From JALXCH01 sp964495805 (GTDB lineage Bacteria > Calditrichota > Calditrichia > RBG-13-44-9), in the NCBI GenBank assembly GCA_964495805.1, contig CAZBWV010000042.1, forward strand, positions 66,993 to 130,992: a stretch of 64,000 nucleotides of DNA, in the 5' to 3' direction. The notes under the pieces are model-generated. The model saw only the letters and a program-made list of their open reading frames with translations. It made no database searches and was not told the origin of the DNA. Each line of letters starts with the position of its first letter. Position 1 is the first letter of the stretch. The translations under genes and the position numbers were made by a program. This document shows positions 34,719 to 45,000 of this stretch, piece by piece.

Positions 34719-36883
34719 GAGCAGTTATGGTTGTGGGGATGGTCCTTCTTTTGCCCGGGCTTGTGCTGGCGGGGAATCGAACCGGTCGGGTGGTGGATGC
34801 TCAGACCGGTGCTCCGCTGGTGGGGGCGGATGTCTATTTGCAACATAGCCGGGTGGGAACCACGACCGATTCGCTGGGCTGGTTTCAACTCACGATTACC
34901 CGGGAGCAGTGGCGGGACACGCTGGTGGTACACTTCCTGGGTTACCGGGAACTGCGTCTGCCAGTGGTGGCGTTGGAAAATCAGGCGCTTCTTCGTCTTC
35001 AACCGGTTGCTCTGAAAGCAGGAGAGGGCATTGAGGTGTGGGGGGAGAAGCAGGAATTGGTGCGGCAGGATATCCCTCATGCCCGTAGCACCATCCACTT
35101 TGAGGAAATTACCGCTTATGGGAGTCAGGAGATCAGCGACGTATTGAAAACGGTTCCCTCCGTGCGAATCACCGGTAACGATCTGGACGGCCGACGCATG
35201 GAAATTCGTGGTAGCAACGCCGATGAAGTCAACGTATATCTGGATGGTATCCTCATCAACAACCTGCGTCTCGACAACGCAGCGGATTTGTCGCTGATCT
35301 CTCCGGAAGACATCGGGCGGCTGGAAGTGCTGAAGGGCGGGAATTACTCCCTGTTAGGTAGCGGAGCGTTTGGTGGGGTGGTGAATGTGGTTACCCGTCG
35401 GAGCATGGAACGCCGGTTCCGGTTGAAAGCAAAGATGGGCAATTTGCACACTCGCATCCTGCTGGGCGAAATAAATTTGCCCGTTTCGCAGCGGATGGTA
35501 GTGAATTACTTCGGTCAGTATCATCGGTTGTCTCCGGAAGTTGAGTACTTCCCCCTTGAACAGTTTTCGGACAAAACGGAAAACAAACAAATTACCACCG
35601 AGCGGCAGAATCATCATTTGAGTTTGAGCTTTTTCCCCCAAAATGGGCAATGGACTGCCCGGTTGTTAAGCTATTCGTACACTTACCGCAAACCGGGCTG
35701 GGAGGATCGGAATAACAACCTGGTGGGGGCACTCTCCTTTCGGGGAAATTTGCCGGGCATCCGCGATGTGGAAATGATGATTAATCAGTTTACTGTGCGC
35801 GACCGGGTGGATCGGGTGACGGAAGGTACCACTCACTATCTCTCAGACTATCGTGTGAAACGGGTGAATGCCCGTCTGGCTAAAAAGTTTACGGGTTCAA
35901 GCTGGGAGGTGCAAACCCTGACGGAATACTTCCATGAGGAGCTCTCTCAAAACTCCCGCTCCCGTAGCGAAGATCGTGAGGTACCGTTATACCGGGCGGA
36001 TGTGTACGACAACCGGATTGCCGGTGCAGCGGTGTTTTCTGCCACCGATCAACTGTCCAGCCGTCCCGGACTGTCCTGGAAAACCTACCTGGGCATCAGG
36101 CTGGATGCCCTGGCTTCCGGTCAGCAGGACCTGACCCATACCGTAGGTGTTCGCCTGACCTATCGACAAAAAGAGTGGGAGTATGCACCTTATTTTAATT
36201 TTGGCAAGAATGTGAAGTATCCCTCTTTGCTGGAAGCAGCTTATGTGCGGGAACTGGTGGATTTTTCCCGGCGGGATTCCCTGGCCAGAAGACTGGAACC
36301 GGAATACAACAATTCCACCGATATTGGAGTTCGGGTCAAACAAATACCGGAGCAGGGCGTGTACCGCGAAATGGAGATGTCCCTCAGTGTGTTTACCCGA
36401 ACGGTGTACAACAAATTACTCAAACAACCTTACGGAAACGAACTGGCAAATTTTCAGCTGGGGCGCAATGTGACCCGGGGATTGGAGGCGGCGCTCAGCT
36501 GGAAAGAGCTCTATGAGTATTTCACCGTTCAGCTGGCTTATCTCAAACTAAACGTCTCCGAGCCGTTGCTTTATGCGTACAAACCGGAAGAAAGTTTCAG
36601 TGCTCAACTGCGTTTTCGTTCATCTGCAGGGTGGTACGGGACGGCAACTGTCTTCTACGAGGGCAACAGTGTGGCCTGGTATTACGACTTAGAGAACCAT
36701 CTGCGCACGAAAACCCTTTCCCCCTTTTACGACATGGATGTGGTGGTAGGCTGGCGCTTTCCTTTAATTGGTATTACGGTGCACATTCAGCTGGCCGGAT
36801 ATAATCTTCTGGACCATGCCGGTTACCGGTATGATTATCTCAAGAAGCGCTATGTGCAGATTTCGCTGGGAGTGAGGTATTGA
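34715..36883 (+). CDS. TonB-dependent outer-membrane receptor
   Basis: A 722-residue receptor: signal peptide 1-19, CarboxypepD-like domain (about 22-95; TGRVVDAQTGAPLVGADVYL), plug domain (about 115-230; RRMEIRGSNADEVNVYLDG, DIGRLEVLKGGNYSLLGSGA) and a 22-stranded-type barrel ending KKRYVQISLGVRY. The terminal residue is Tyr. Length is like that of vitamin-B12 or siderophore receptors, but the ligand cannot be read from sequence. Translationally coupled to the upstream lipoprotein (ATGA overlap). A strong hairpin lies between it and the convergent FadL-like gene. Confidence 0.92.
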   Translation: MRAVMVVGMVLLLPGLVLAGNRTGRVVDAQTGAPLVGADVYLQHSRVGTTTDSLGWFQLTITREQWRDTLVVHFLGYRELRLPVVALENQALLRLQPVALKAGEGIEVWGEKQELVRQDIPHARSTIHFEEITAYGSQEISDVLKTVPSVRITGNDLDGRRMEIRGSNADEVNVYLDGILINNLRLDNAADLSLISPEDIGRLEVLKGGNYSLLGSGAFGGVVNVVTRRSMERRFRLKAKMGNLHTRILLGEINLPVSQRMVVNYFGQYHRLSPEVEYFPLEQFSDKTENKQITTERQNHHLSLSFFPQNGQWTARLLSYSYTYRKPGWEDRNNNLVGALSFRGNLPGIRDVEMMINQFTVRDRVDRVTEGTTHYLSDYRVKRVNARLAKKFTGSSWEVQTLTEYFHEELSQNSRSRSEDREVPLYRADVYDNRIAGAAVFSATDQLSSRPGLSWKTYLGIRLDALASGQQDLTHTVGVRLTYRQKEWEYAPYFNFGKNVKYPSLLEAAYVRELVDFSRRDSLARRLEPEYNNSTDIGVRVKQIPEQGVYREMEMSLSVFTRTVYNKLLKQPYGNELANFQLGRNVTRGLEAALSWKELYEYFTVQLAYLKLNVSEPLLYAYKPEESFSAQLRFRSSAGWYGTATVFYEGNSVAWYYDLENHLRTKTLSPFYDMDVVVGWRFPLIGITVHIQLAGYNLLDHAGYRYDYLKKRYVQISLGVRY

Positions 36884-36906
36884 GAAGCTCAGGAGGGAGC
36901 GAAGCG

Positions 36907-36941
36907 GGGAAATCGGGCAAATTCCATTGCCCGGATTTCCC
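36907..36941. terminator. Strong hairpin between convergent genes
   Basis: GGGAAATCGGGCAA (36907-36920) pairs with TTGCCCGGATTTCCC (36927-36941) with a single bulged base and a 6-nt loop. No clear T-run follows on either strand, so it may act with Rho or as an mRNA 3'-end stabiliser for the receptor transcript and the converging barrel transcript. Confidence 0.5.
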
Positions 36942-36997
36942 GTGTGAATTGATGTCTGGTGGTTCTACCCGGTAATTTTTAAACAGCGGGATTCAGC

Positions 36998-38272
36998 CTA
37001 AAAATCGAACCGATAGAGCAGAGAAATTTTAGCGAAAAAGTAATATTCATCCACTGTATCGATAGAACTGTTAGAGCGATCGCCGCCGTACAAAGTGTCG
37101 TCGAACAGGTCTGGCCAGCGGTACTGGGTTTTGCTTACGGCACCGGCCACATCTACCTTCCAGTTCTCCCCCATAAATCCGGTGCCTGCGCTTAACATTG
37201 TTCGGGTGGTTCCCCGATGCTGGAAGGAATTGCGGTACTGCATTCCCACCTGAAAGGGCACTTTGTTGAAGAAAATGTGTTCCACTCCCACTTTAAAAAC
37301 ATACACGTCGCTGTACTCCCGCGGCTGGTTAAAGACCGGATTGTTAGGATTGTAATACTTCAGGCTTCTGGACCAGAATTCGTAACCGAAGTCGATGTTA
37401 AGCCGGGCTTGCAAAATTTGCCGGGCGCGGTATTCCCATCCGGTATTAATGCGCAGGGGATACCCGATTTCCTCCTGCACGGCTTGCCCGGCGTTGTAAC
37501 GGGTCAGGTAGGTAATGGTGTAAGGAAGGGTGATATCCAGCCCCCCGGAAATGCGTTCGTTTACGCGGTAGGTGGCACCCAGAGAGATGACAAACGGTGT
37601 GCCATCCAGGCGATACTGGGCGGTGGCCAGGGAATCGCTCCGGGATCCGCGCACGAAAGTAATTCCCGCATTGTAATCCAGCGAGCCGGAGAAAAAACCG
37701 GTCTGGATGCCCAGCGAAAGTGCGGGAAGGAATGGCATGGAAGCCGCCAGCGCAAAGCTGTATCGTCGCAATCCTCCATCATAATAAATATGGTTGTAGG
37801 CAAGCAGCGAATCGCCAAAAATGTTTTCCCGAACTTCCTCGTCGTATTTGTAGTTCTGGTCAATTTCCACAAACGAACCGATACCCAAAGTAAGCTGGGG
37901 AAGCGAGGCAAAAGGGAGCCGGAAGCTTACCGCACCTTCCGGGGAGTAGTAATAGTTGTTATTCAGAGCATAGATGGCATCGGTGATGACCCCGTCGAAG
38001 CGGTCGTACAGCGGATAGGAGCGATGTTCTTCCATTTTACGCACGTTCATGGTAAACTGGGCAGTAATGCGCCCGGTTGTTCCGGTCAGGGCTGCCGGAT
38101 TGTAAAGTATGGCAGACGGTTGATGCAGCGAAACCGATCCGGCACCGCCTAAAGCCAGCGAGCGAGCATCCGGGAACATCCAGTATTCGCCCACCGGAAA
38201 GGAAGGATAATTCTGCGCCAGGAGAAAACTGACCATCAATAAAAGAATGAGAAGAAAACCGTTCATCTTCAT
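36998..38272 (-). CDS. FadL/OmpP1/PorV-like outer-membrane protein
   Basis: A 424-residue outer-membrane protein with a signal peptide (1-19, ending LLAQ). The N-terminal DARSLALGGAGSVSLHQPSAILYNPAAL is the hallmark of the FadL/OmpP1/PorV group, and the protein ends ISLLYRFDF with terminal Phe, typical of barrels. FadL proteins move hydrophobic compounds; PorV-type relatives belong to type IX secretion; which applies is not clear. GGAGA precedes the start. It is the last gene of a four-gene minus-strand surface operon that starts at 46118. Confidence 0.83.
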   Translation of the reverse strand: MKMNGFLLILLLMVSFLLAQNYPSFPVGEYWMFPDARSLALGGAGSVSLHQPSAILYNPAALTGTTGRITAQFTMNVRKMEEHRSYPLYDRFDGVITDAIYALNNNYYYSPEGAVSFRLPFASLPQLTLGIGSFVEIDQNYKYDEEVRENIFGDSLLAYNHIYYDGGLRRYSFALAASMPFLPALSLGIQTGFFSGSLDYNAGITFVRGSRSDSLATAQYRLDGTPFVISLGATYRVNERISGGLDITLPYTITYLTRYNAGQAVQEEIGYPLRINTGWEYRARQILQARLNIDFGYEFWSRSLKYYNPNNPVFNQPREYSDVYVFKVGVEHIFFNKVPFQVGMQYRNSFQHRGTTRTMLSAGTGFMGENWKVDVAGAVSKTQYRWPDLFDDTLYGGDRSNSSIDTVDEYYFFAKISLLYRFDF

Positions 38273-38404
38273 CGTGTATATCTCCGAAAAAACTGGTTAA
38301 CCCGTATTAAATTTCTTAGCCATTCTGCGCCGGCGGTGTCTCCGTCTGGAAATGCGGGGCCGGCAATCAATTTAAGCCATGCAGGCGTTCCATTGGCTTA
38401 CCGG

Positions 38405-41026
38405 TTAGAAGTGGAAATTCAGTTCCACGTAATAAAAATCCTGATTGGGCTGCACCAGATAAGCGGTGTAATAACGCCCGTTTTTCATGACAATGGGCAG
38501 GTTGGTGGATTCCCGCGCCTGCACAAAATTTTGCGGTTGCTGAAAGTCCCGGGTGTACTTTACCCGCATGGTAATCTGCGGGCTGATGCGCGAATACACC
38601 GAAATCCAGATTCGGGTAGCACCCAGTGGACTGTCCATCACCATGAACTGAGTATCCTCAAAATTCCAGAAAAAGCCTTTGTAGTAGCCTAAAAATCCTT
38701 TGATCTTCAGATACTGATTAAAATTATGGGTAAAGAATCCACCTAACGCCTGCCCCGGGGAGCCAATGTTACCGGCCAGATTGACGTAACGGTAACTCTC
38801 GCCGGTTTGAATCGGAAAGAGAAATCTCGGACGCGGGCGGAAACGGGTCATGGCGCTCACGTACAGCAATCCCATTTCGTTAAATCGGGACAGACGCAGA
38901 CGTACCCGACCGCGAAATTCGAAGTTCTCAAAATAATCCGTGGTTTCGTTGTTCAGCATCTCCCGTCCCTGGTATTTCTGCCGCAAGTCGATGCGGATGG
39001 GGAAGATGGGACGGAACTGAATGGTGCCTACCAGCCGGTGCTGAGTAGCATCGTCGGCTACCCGGCGCCAGTTATCGTACTCGGCAGTAAGCACAAATTT
39101 GCGATTTATCTGATAGCGGGTGCGGAAGTAAAAGCCCCGTTCCGCCTGGGGTTGCGCTGCATTGGTGTAAAGCTGTCCGTACTGCGGGTCCTGCAAATAA
39201 AAATATTTTTCGTAGATGGTGCGTTTGTACCGCCGGTAATTGGAGAAGGAACGCTGGTAAGGATTATCGAATTCCAGACTGTAATCCCGATACAGTGCCA
39301 GCAAATTAAAGCTGTTGTACTGTACGTATGCGCTCACCACGTAAGCATAAGGATTGTGGAACAGACCGCGGGATTTGTCCAGTTCGGCGTATTCCCCCTG
39401 AAAGGCGACATTCTGATACACCGCCTGGAAGTCCATGCCGTACACCCGCCGGAAGGATTTTGCCGCGCTCCATAGCGGATTGGAACCGTCGGAGATCGGG
39501 CCGCCGTATGCGTTGAAGATTTCGTTATCTGCCATGGAGATGGTGCCCAGATTTTCCGGTGCCACCACTTCCTGGATGTCGGGACGAATCAGACGGTCGT
39601 ACGCACTTTCGTAATAAGTAAAGCCTACCTGAGTGGTGGGGAAGATGTCGTAAGCCAGGTGGGTGCCCAGCAGAAGTTCCCGAACATTATCCCGCCAGGG
39701 CAACTGCTGACGCAGCCGTGCCTCGTCCAGCGGAGCGTACCGGAAACGCTGATCCAGCACGATTAGCTGGTTCATGGGGTAATGTACCTGTCCGTTGAAT
39801 AGCACGGGGGTTGTGTTCAGAATGGCGTCCCGTTTGTCGAAAGAGCCAAACAGAAAAAGATGGGTGTTGCGAAAATAGAGTTCGGTGGCAGCGCCGGTCA
39901 GTTTGAATTCCCGGGTGCGGGAGTTGTCTCCGGAAATGCCCAAAAAACGTTTCCGGAAACCAAATCCGGATTTTCGGGGCTGGAAGAAGTCCGTGTTCTC
40001 CATCACCACTCCCTGCCCGAAGGTCAGGCTGTAATTGCCCACATACAATTTGCGCACTTCCACCGGACCCAGCTTCTGGTTTTCGATGCCCAGGTACATC
40101 TTACCTTTCGGGGCATAACCCAGTCCTAGATTGGTGGTCAGGAATGGTTCGTTCAGGGCATGGTAGAAGGAATAACCGAAATGGATGTTCGGTCCCAGAC
40201 TGCCCAAAAACCGGGTGTACACATTGGGGTAGTTATTGTTGAACCGGGCGGCAGGAATCTGTGCAGTAGCTTCCGCTTCGTCGGTGAAGAAGGGGGTGTT
40301 GTCCATGCGGGTGAGCAGATGCCCGTGGAACTCCCGATGCCCGGGAAGGGGCTGGAAGGAAACAAAATCCCGTGCATTGCGATAGCCGTAGTAAGAAATC
40401 CAGGGAGCACTGCGCAAGTCCCGCGCGCTGAAGATCTTGCCGACCTGGTTGCGATAGTTGATGATGGCAGCCGCATCCACCGGCGATACACCCTGCAAGT
40501 TCAGCAACTGGTCGTAGCGAATGGTGTTGATGTCCACCGGTTCCAGTGCCTGTTCCATCCACATATCCACCAGCGCCTGATTAATGCTTTCGTTGGCTTC
40601 CCAGCGTTCCAGTTTGTAGTACAGACGTTCGATGCGCACTTCCCGTTCGCTACGCGCCTGGTAAGGTTCCACCCGGATAAGCGGTTTGATCTTCAGAAAA
40701 ATTTCCGGCGTCATCCCGGGAATCTGATTCAAATCGTAAACGCTTTTCAACGGTCCCTGATATTCGATACGGTAGTAAATCCGTTCTGCCAGCTCCCGGG
40801 GAATGGGCAGTCGGGATATCTCCTCGAACGAAGCGTTGTTGATGTCCAGTTGATGCTCCGGTGTGTACGGTGTGGCCGGTTGCTGGGCAAACAGCAGGCT
40901 CAGTAGTGTCAGACTCAGAACAATGGTAAGCCATCGGTACAGGGGAGAAATCGGCCGACCTGCTTCCCAAAGGTGATGGGTATGATCGAATAGCTTGCTC
41001 ATGGTTGTCGATATCCATTTTTCCAT
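38405..41026 (-). CDS. Helix-hairpin-helix outer-membrane barrel protein
   Basis: A protein of 873 residues (or 865 if the ATG at 41002 is used). After a hydrophobic segment (about residues 31-47, ending LLFAQ) come two ComEA-like helix-hairpin-helix modules: about 58-117 (LDINNASFEEISRLPIPREL ... IPGMTPEIFLKI) and about 155-215 (VDINTIRYDQLLNLQGVSPV). The remaining 600 or so residues alternate aromatic and polar strands, ending in YYVELNFHF with terminal Phe, so it is a large barrel. HhH modules of this type bind double-stranded DNA in ComEA; a role in DNA or peptide binding in the periplasm is an inference. Proteins with this layout are found in FCB genomes as uncharacterised. It lies 36 bp after the PorV-like gene. 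Confidence 0.8.
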   Translation of the reverse strand: MEKWISTTMSKLFDHTHHLWEAGRPISPLYRWLTIVLSLTLLSLLFAQQPATPYTPEHQLDINNASFEEISRLPIPRELAERIYYRIEYQGPLKSVYDLNQIPGMTPEIFLKIKPLIRVEPYQARSEREVRIERLYYKLERWEANESINQALVDMWMEQALEPVDINTIRYDQLLNLQGVSPVDAAAIINYRNQVGKIFSARDLRSAPWISYYGYRNARDFVSFQPLPGHREFHGHLLTRMDNTPFFTDEAEATAQIPAARFNNNYPNVYTRFLGSLGPNIHFGYSFYHALNEPFLTTNLGLGYAPKGKMYLGIENQKLGPVEVRKLYVGNYSLTFGQGVVMENTDFFQPRKSGFGFRKRFLGISGDNSRTREFKLTGAATELYFRNTHLFLFGSFDKRDAILNTTPVLFNGQVHYPMNQLIVLDQRFRYAPLDEARLRQQLPWRDNVRELLLGTHLAYDIFPTTQVGFTYYESAYDRLIRPDIQEVVAPENLGTISMADNEIFNAYGGPISDGSNPLWSAAKSFRRVYGMDFQAVYQNVAFQGEYAELDKSRGLFHNPYAYVVSAYVQYNSFNLLALYRDYSLEFDNPYQRSFSNYRRYKRTIYEKYFYLQDPQYGQLYTNAAQPQAERGFYFRTRYQINRKFVLTAEYDNWRRVADDATQHRLVGTIQFRPIFPIRIDLRQKYQGREMLNNETTDYFENFEFRGRVRLRLSRFNEMGLLYVSAMTRFRPRPRFLFPIQTGESYRYVNLAGNIGSPGQALGGFFTHNFNQYLKIKGFLGYYKGFFWNFEDTQFMVMDSPLGATRIWISVYSRISPQITMRVKYTRDFQQPQNFVQARESTNLPIVMKNGRYYTAYLVQPNQDFYYVELNFHF

Positions 41027-41062
41027 GATGAAACGTTCCCGCCTTCCCGCCTCCTCAACGGT

Positions 41063-41944
41063 TTAAAATCGGATACTTAATCCCATTTGATGCGTTTCGC
41101 CCAATTCACTGTGGGTCATCAGGGCGTAATCTAACTGAAACTGAGCGATGTGCAGACCGATGCCTGCAGAGAAGCGGTTGGGATTGGTGGTGCCACCAAA
41201 GCGCAGGAAAAGGCGTTGAAACACGCGGAATTCTGCGCCACCCCAAACCTGAATATCGCCGACGCCCAGCGTTTTATTAAAATCCAGACTGGTGGTGACC
41301 CCATCGTAGGGCTGGTAAGCCATGCCCACCACAATCCGCTGGGGCAAATTGTGTTGGGTTTCGACACCAATTTTCGGGGCGTTCACATTCAAAAAGTACA
41401 CTCCTAAATAAGTTCGTCCGTACACCGAAGCGAGCAATCCCACATCCACACCAAAGCTGGAGGCACTACCCAGATCGCCGTACTCCAGAGATTCGCCTAA
41501 TTGCCAGTGGTAACCCTTCAGCGAGTAGCCAAATGCCAGGCTGGTGTGGATGTCGTTTAGCAGATAGAAACCGTGAGAGAGGGTCATGGTGTACTCGCCC
41601 GAGAGATTCTGGTCCTGATAATTCACCCCGAAATACTGGAAAGTGAGCGAGGCGGTGCCATAGTTACCGGGGAGCTGGTAAGTGGCTGCACCGAAAAAGT
41701 TGGTCAGAAACGATACATTAAACAGCCGCAGGTAAGAGGTCGCTACCTGGATGCCTGATACCCGTGCCAGACCCGCCGGATTGTAATACGCCGCCCACAC
41801 ATCGTTCGCTACAGCCACACCGGTTCCGCCCATAGCCGTAAAGCGCGGACTGGGGTAACGATCGTCAAACAATCCCGCCCGCACGGCGACTACAATCAGT
41901 AAAACCGATACTAACGCTGTTAAACCAGATCGTTGGATCATCAT
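41063..41944 (-). CDS. PorV/PorQ-family outer-membrane protein
   Basis: A 293-residue barrel protein with signal peptide (about 1-23) and the PorV/PorQ pattern near the N-terminus: FTAMGGTGVAVANDVWAAYYNPAGLARV. It ends HQMGLSIRF with terminal Phe. PorV and PorQ are parts of the type IX secretion system that handle sorting-domain cargo; related proteins without that role also exist. The preceding gene encodes a protein with a FlgD-like C-terminal domain, so a cargo and shuttle relation is plausible. It sits 36 bp before the HhH barrel gene. Confidence 0.83.
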   Translation of the reverse strand: MMIQRSGLTALVSVLLIVVAVRAGLFDDRYPSPRFTAMGGTGVAVANDVWAAYYNPAGLARVSGIQVATSYLRLFNVSFLTNFFGAATYQLPGNYGTASLTFQYFGVNYQDQNLSGEYTMTLSHGFYLLNDIHTSLAFGYSLKGYHWQLGESLEYGDLGSASSFGVDVGLLASVYGRTYLGVYFLNVNAPKIGVETQHNLPQRIVVGMAYQPYDGVTTSLDFNKTLGVGDIQVWGGAEFRVFQRLFLRFGGTTNPNRFSAGIGLHIAQFQLDYALMTHSELGETHQMGLSIRF

Positions 41945-42050
41945 GAAAAACCTGTCGTTTTTACTGTTTTGAATTACACCTGTTTACACGTATTTCGATT
42001 TTATTCCTTCAGCGCTTCCCGCAAAAATCGGTTGATGTTCTGTTCCGATA

Positions 42051-45000
42051 TTACTTTTTCAGAACCGTTCCCACCACGATGGGTACCACCCGGGTACGCT
42101 TTTTGCCGGATTTGGGCTCCATCACTTCCAGATGACAGAGATAAGTACCCAGCGGTACGTAGTTATGGAATTCGTCCCGACCGTCCCAGTTAAAGGTATT
42201 CACAATCAATCGGGCATCTTCGTCTAACAGAGTGGTAATGAGTCGCCCGGCCAGGTCGAAGATGCGGATGGTAATGTGGTTGTTTACCGCACCAGCATTG
42301 TAACGGATTCGGATGCGTTCGCCGCGATCCGGCACAAAGGGATTCGGTGGCACTTCCAGAGAAACACCTTCCAGGGTGGGCTGATAGTTCGGGTCCACCC
42401 GGATGTCCTCCTGATAGGCCGGAAGAATCTGATAGTTCGCCTTTCCTTCCCGGTCCACATACACGGCACCCACTCCCCGGGCAATGATGGCCGTGTTCAC
42501 ATCGATGGAATCCAGGTTGATCCCGGTGGTTCCCCACACCCGCAGCATGGTTCCACCGGTGCCATCGTTCACCACCACATTGTAGTCGTACGGCTGCTGA
42601 GTGGAGGTGGAGTATTTTTCGGTGACCACCCCATGCACCTGAATCAGGGTACCATCCCAGCGGGGATTGTTAGCCTCCGCCGTGCTCAATTCAATGGGCT
42701 GGGGTAACTGACCCAGGTAATAGGCGGTGTCCACCTGAGTGGGAGTAATCTGGGTGGTCTGTCGGTATTCGGAGATGGTACCGTGGATTTTTACCCACCA
42801 GCCGCGCTGGTACGTGGTGTCCGGTTTACCTGCTTTGTTTATCTGAATTCCGTACCCGGAAATGTCCTGCATGTAAGCGGTGGTTCGGTCGGTGCGCAAC
42901 ACCCCCGCCCCAATGGTGACCACGCCTTCCAGGGTTACCGCATCTTTAAACTGGGTGGAGTTGGTCTGGATGTCTTTAATCAGATACACCGGTGTGTGCC
43001 CTACTACCAGTCTGGGGCTTTCTGCAATGAATTGAGGCACTCCGTTCGCTACAGCGGTTTGGACCCAGAAGTAAGCGTACACAGAGAATTCCGGCGTGGT
43101 GAATCCGGTAAGTGTGATGTAAGCGGTGTCCGCTGCGGTTATCTGACAATCGTTCAGGCGAATCCATTCGTCACCGTACTCGGTTTCCACTTTGACCGAA
43201 GCGTTCTGCACGCCTTTACCCGTCAGCTGAACGGCTTCGGGAGTACCGCTCCACTGCCAGCCAAACGGCATCAGAATCTGCACGGTACGCAGGGTGTCCG
43301 TGGCGTTGCTCCAGATGGTGATGGTAACCTGGGTGTTGCTCTGGGCAGGGGGTAGGCTGTCCGGGTTGAGCGTGGCAAATCCGCTGCCATCACCCACCAG
43401 TCCGTGTCCGGGTTCAAAGATGTCCTCCTGGTAGCCTACCAGTACCTGTCCGGCGTTATTGTATATGTCCAGCGGTCCGCGGGCGGTGATGGTGTCGCCC
43501 ACGGCAAAGGTCGTCAGGTTCAATCCGGCCGTGTCCCAGATGCGCACGGTGCACGGACCGCTTCCGTCATCCACAATGATATTGGTGCCACCGCCAGCAG
43601 CGTACAGATCGGTGATTTCCCCCTGTACTTCCACATAAGTCCCCTCCCAATCGGTGGCTGTGGCTTCCACAGTTTGCAGTTTTAAAGGGGTGGGAAGCGG
43701 TTGTCCCTCTGCCAGCACTTCCACCGTGTATCCGGTAATTTCGGTTACTCCCTGGTATTCTTCCACCGTACCGGTGACCACGACCAGATTGCCCCGCTTC
43801 AGTTTGGCATCCACTGTTCCGCTCTGGAATACGTTGATGCCGTAACCGGATTTATCCTGCACGTACGTATCCGTCCAGGAGGTGGTGGTAATTCCGGCTC
43901 CCAGAGTGACCACTCCCATAATGGTCACCTGCTGCCCGAGGTAATTCGATGTGTTGAGTTGAATTTCCGAGATAGGGGTTGCCACAACTCCCTGCCCCAC
44001 CTGCACCCGCGGGGGGTTGGAGATGGGCGTCAGGATGCCACCTGCGGTGGCGGTGCTGATGGCAAAGGTGGAAAAAGTGTCCTGGTTCGGAGAGGTGAGG
44101 TTGTGGATCAGGATATGTCCTTCACTGGTGGCACTAACCGCCGCCCCGCTAATTTGCACGCTGTTCCCCTGCACGGTTACCGATGCGCTGGCAAATCCTG
44201 CGCCGGTCAGGGTCACGTCGGAGGAATTCTGGCTCCATTGCCAATCCTGCGGAATGGTTAGCGACACCGATTCCAGCACGTAAGCGTCCTCTCCGGTAAG
44301 TGTAAAATCCAGGGTAATGCCGCTCTGGTTCACCCCCACCGAATCCGGCGAAACGCTGGCCATACCGGTGCCGTCGCCGGGCTGCAGGGTAATTTTCTGG
44401 ATGTCTTCCTGATAGCCCACCACAATCTGCCCGGCATTGTTGTAAATATCCAGCGGACCGCGGGCGGAAATCATATCGCCCACGGCAAACTCGCTCAGGT
44501 TCAATCCGGCCGTGTCCCAGATGCGCACGGTGCATTCGCCGGAGCCGTCATTCACTTTAATATTGGTACCTCCACCGGCACTGTACAGATCGGTAATTTG
44601 CCCCTGCACTTCCACAAAAGTGCCTTCCCACTCGGTGCCGTTGGCTGCCGCAGTGGAAAGATGAAGCGGTTCCGGTAACGGCTGATTTTTAGCCATCACC
44701 TGCACGGTGTAGTCAATCATTTCCGTCACGCCATTGTATTCATCCACGGTTCCCACCACGCGTACCCGATAACCCCGAACCAGCTGGGTGTCCACCACCC
44801 CGTTCTGAAATACGTTGATTCCATAGCCGGAGGTATCCTGCACATACGTATCCGTCCACATGTTGGTGGTAATGCCAGCTCCCAGAACAACCACGCCTTC
44901 TATCATCACCTGCTGCCCTAAGTATGCACTGGTGTTTTGCTGAATGTCTTTGATGGAAGTAAGGGACAATCTCTTCCACACCACTACCTGAGGGGATTGA

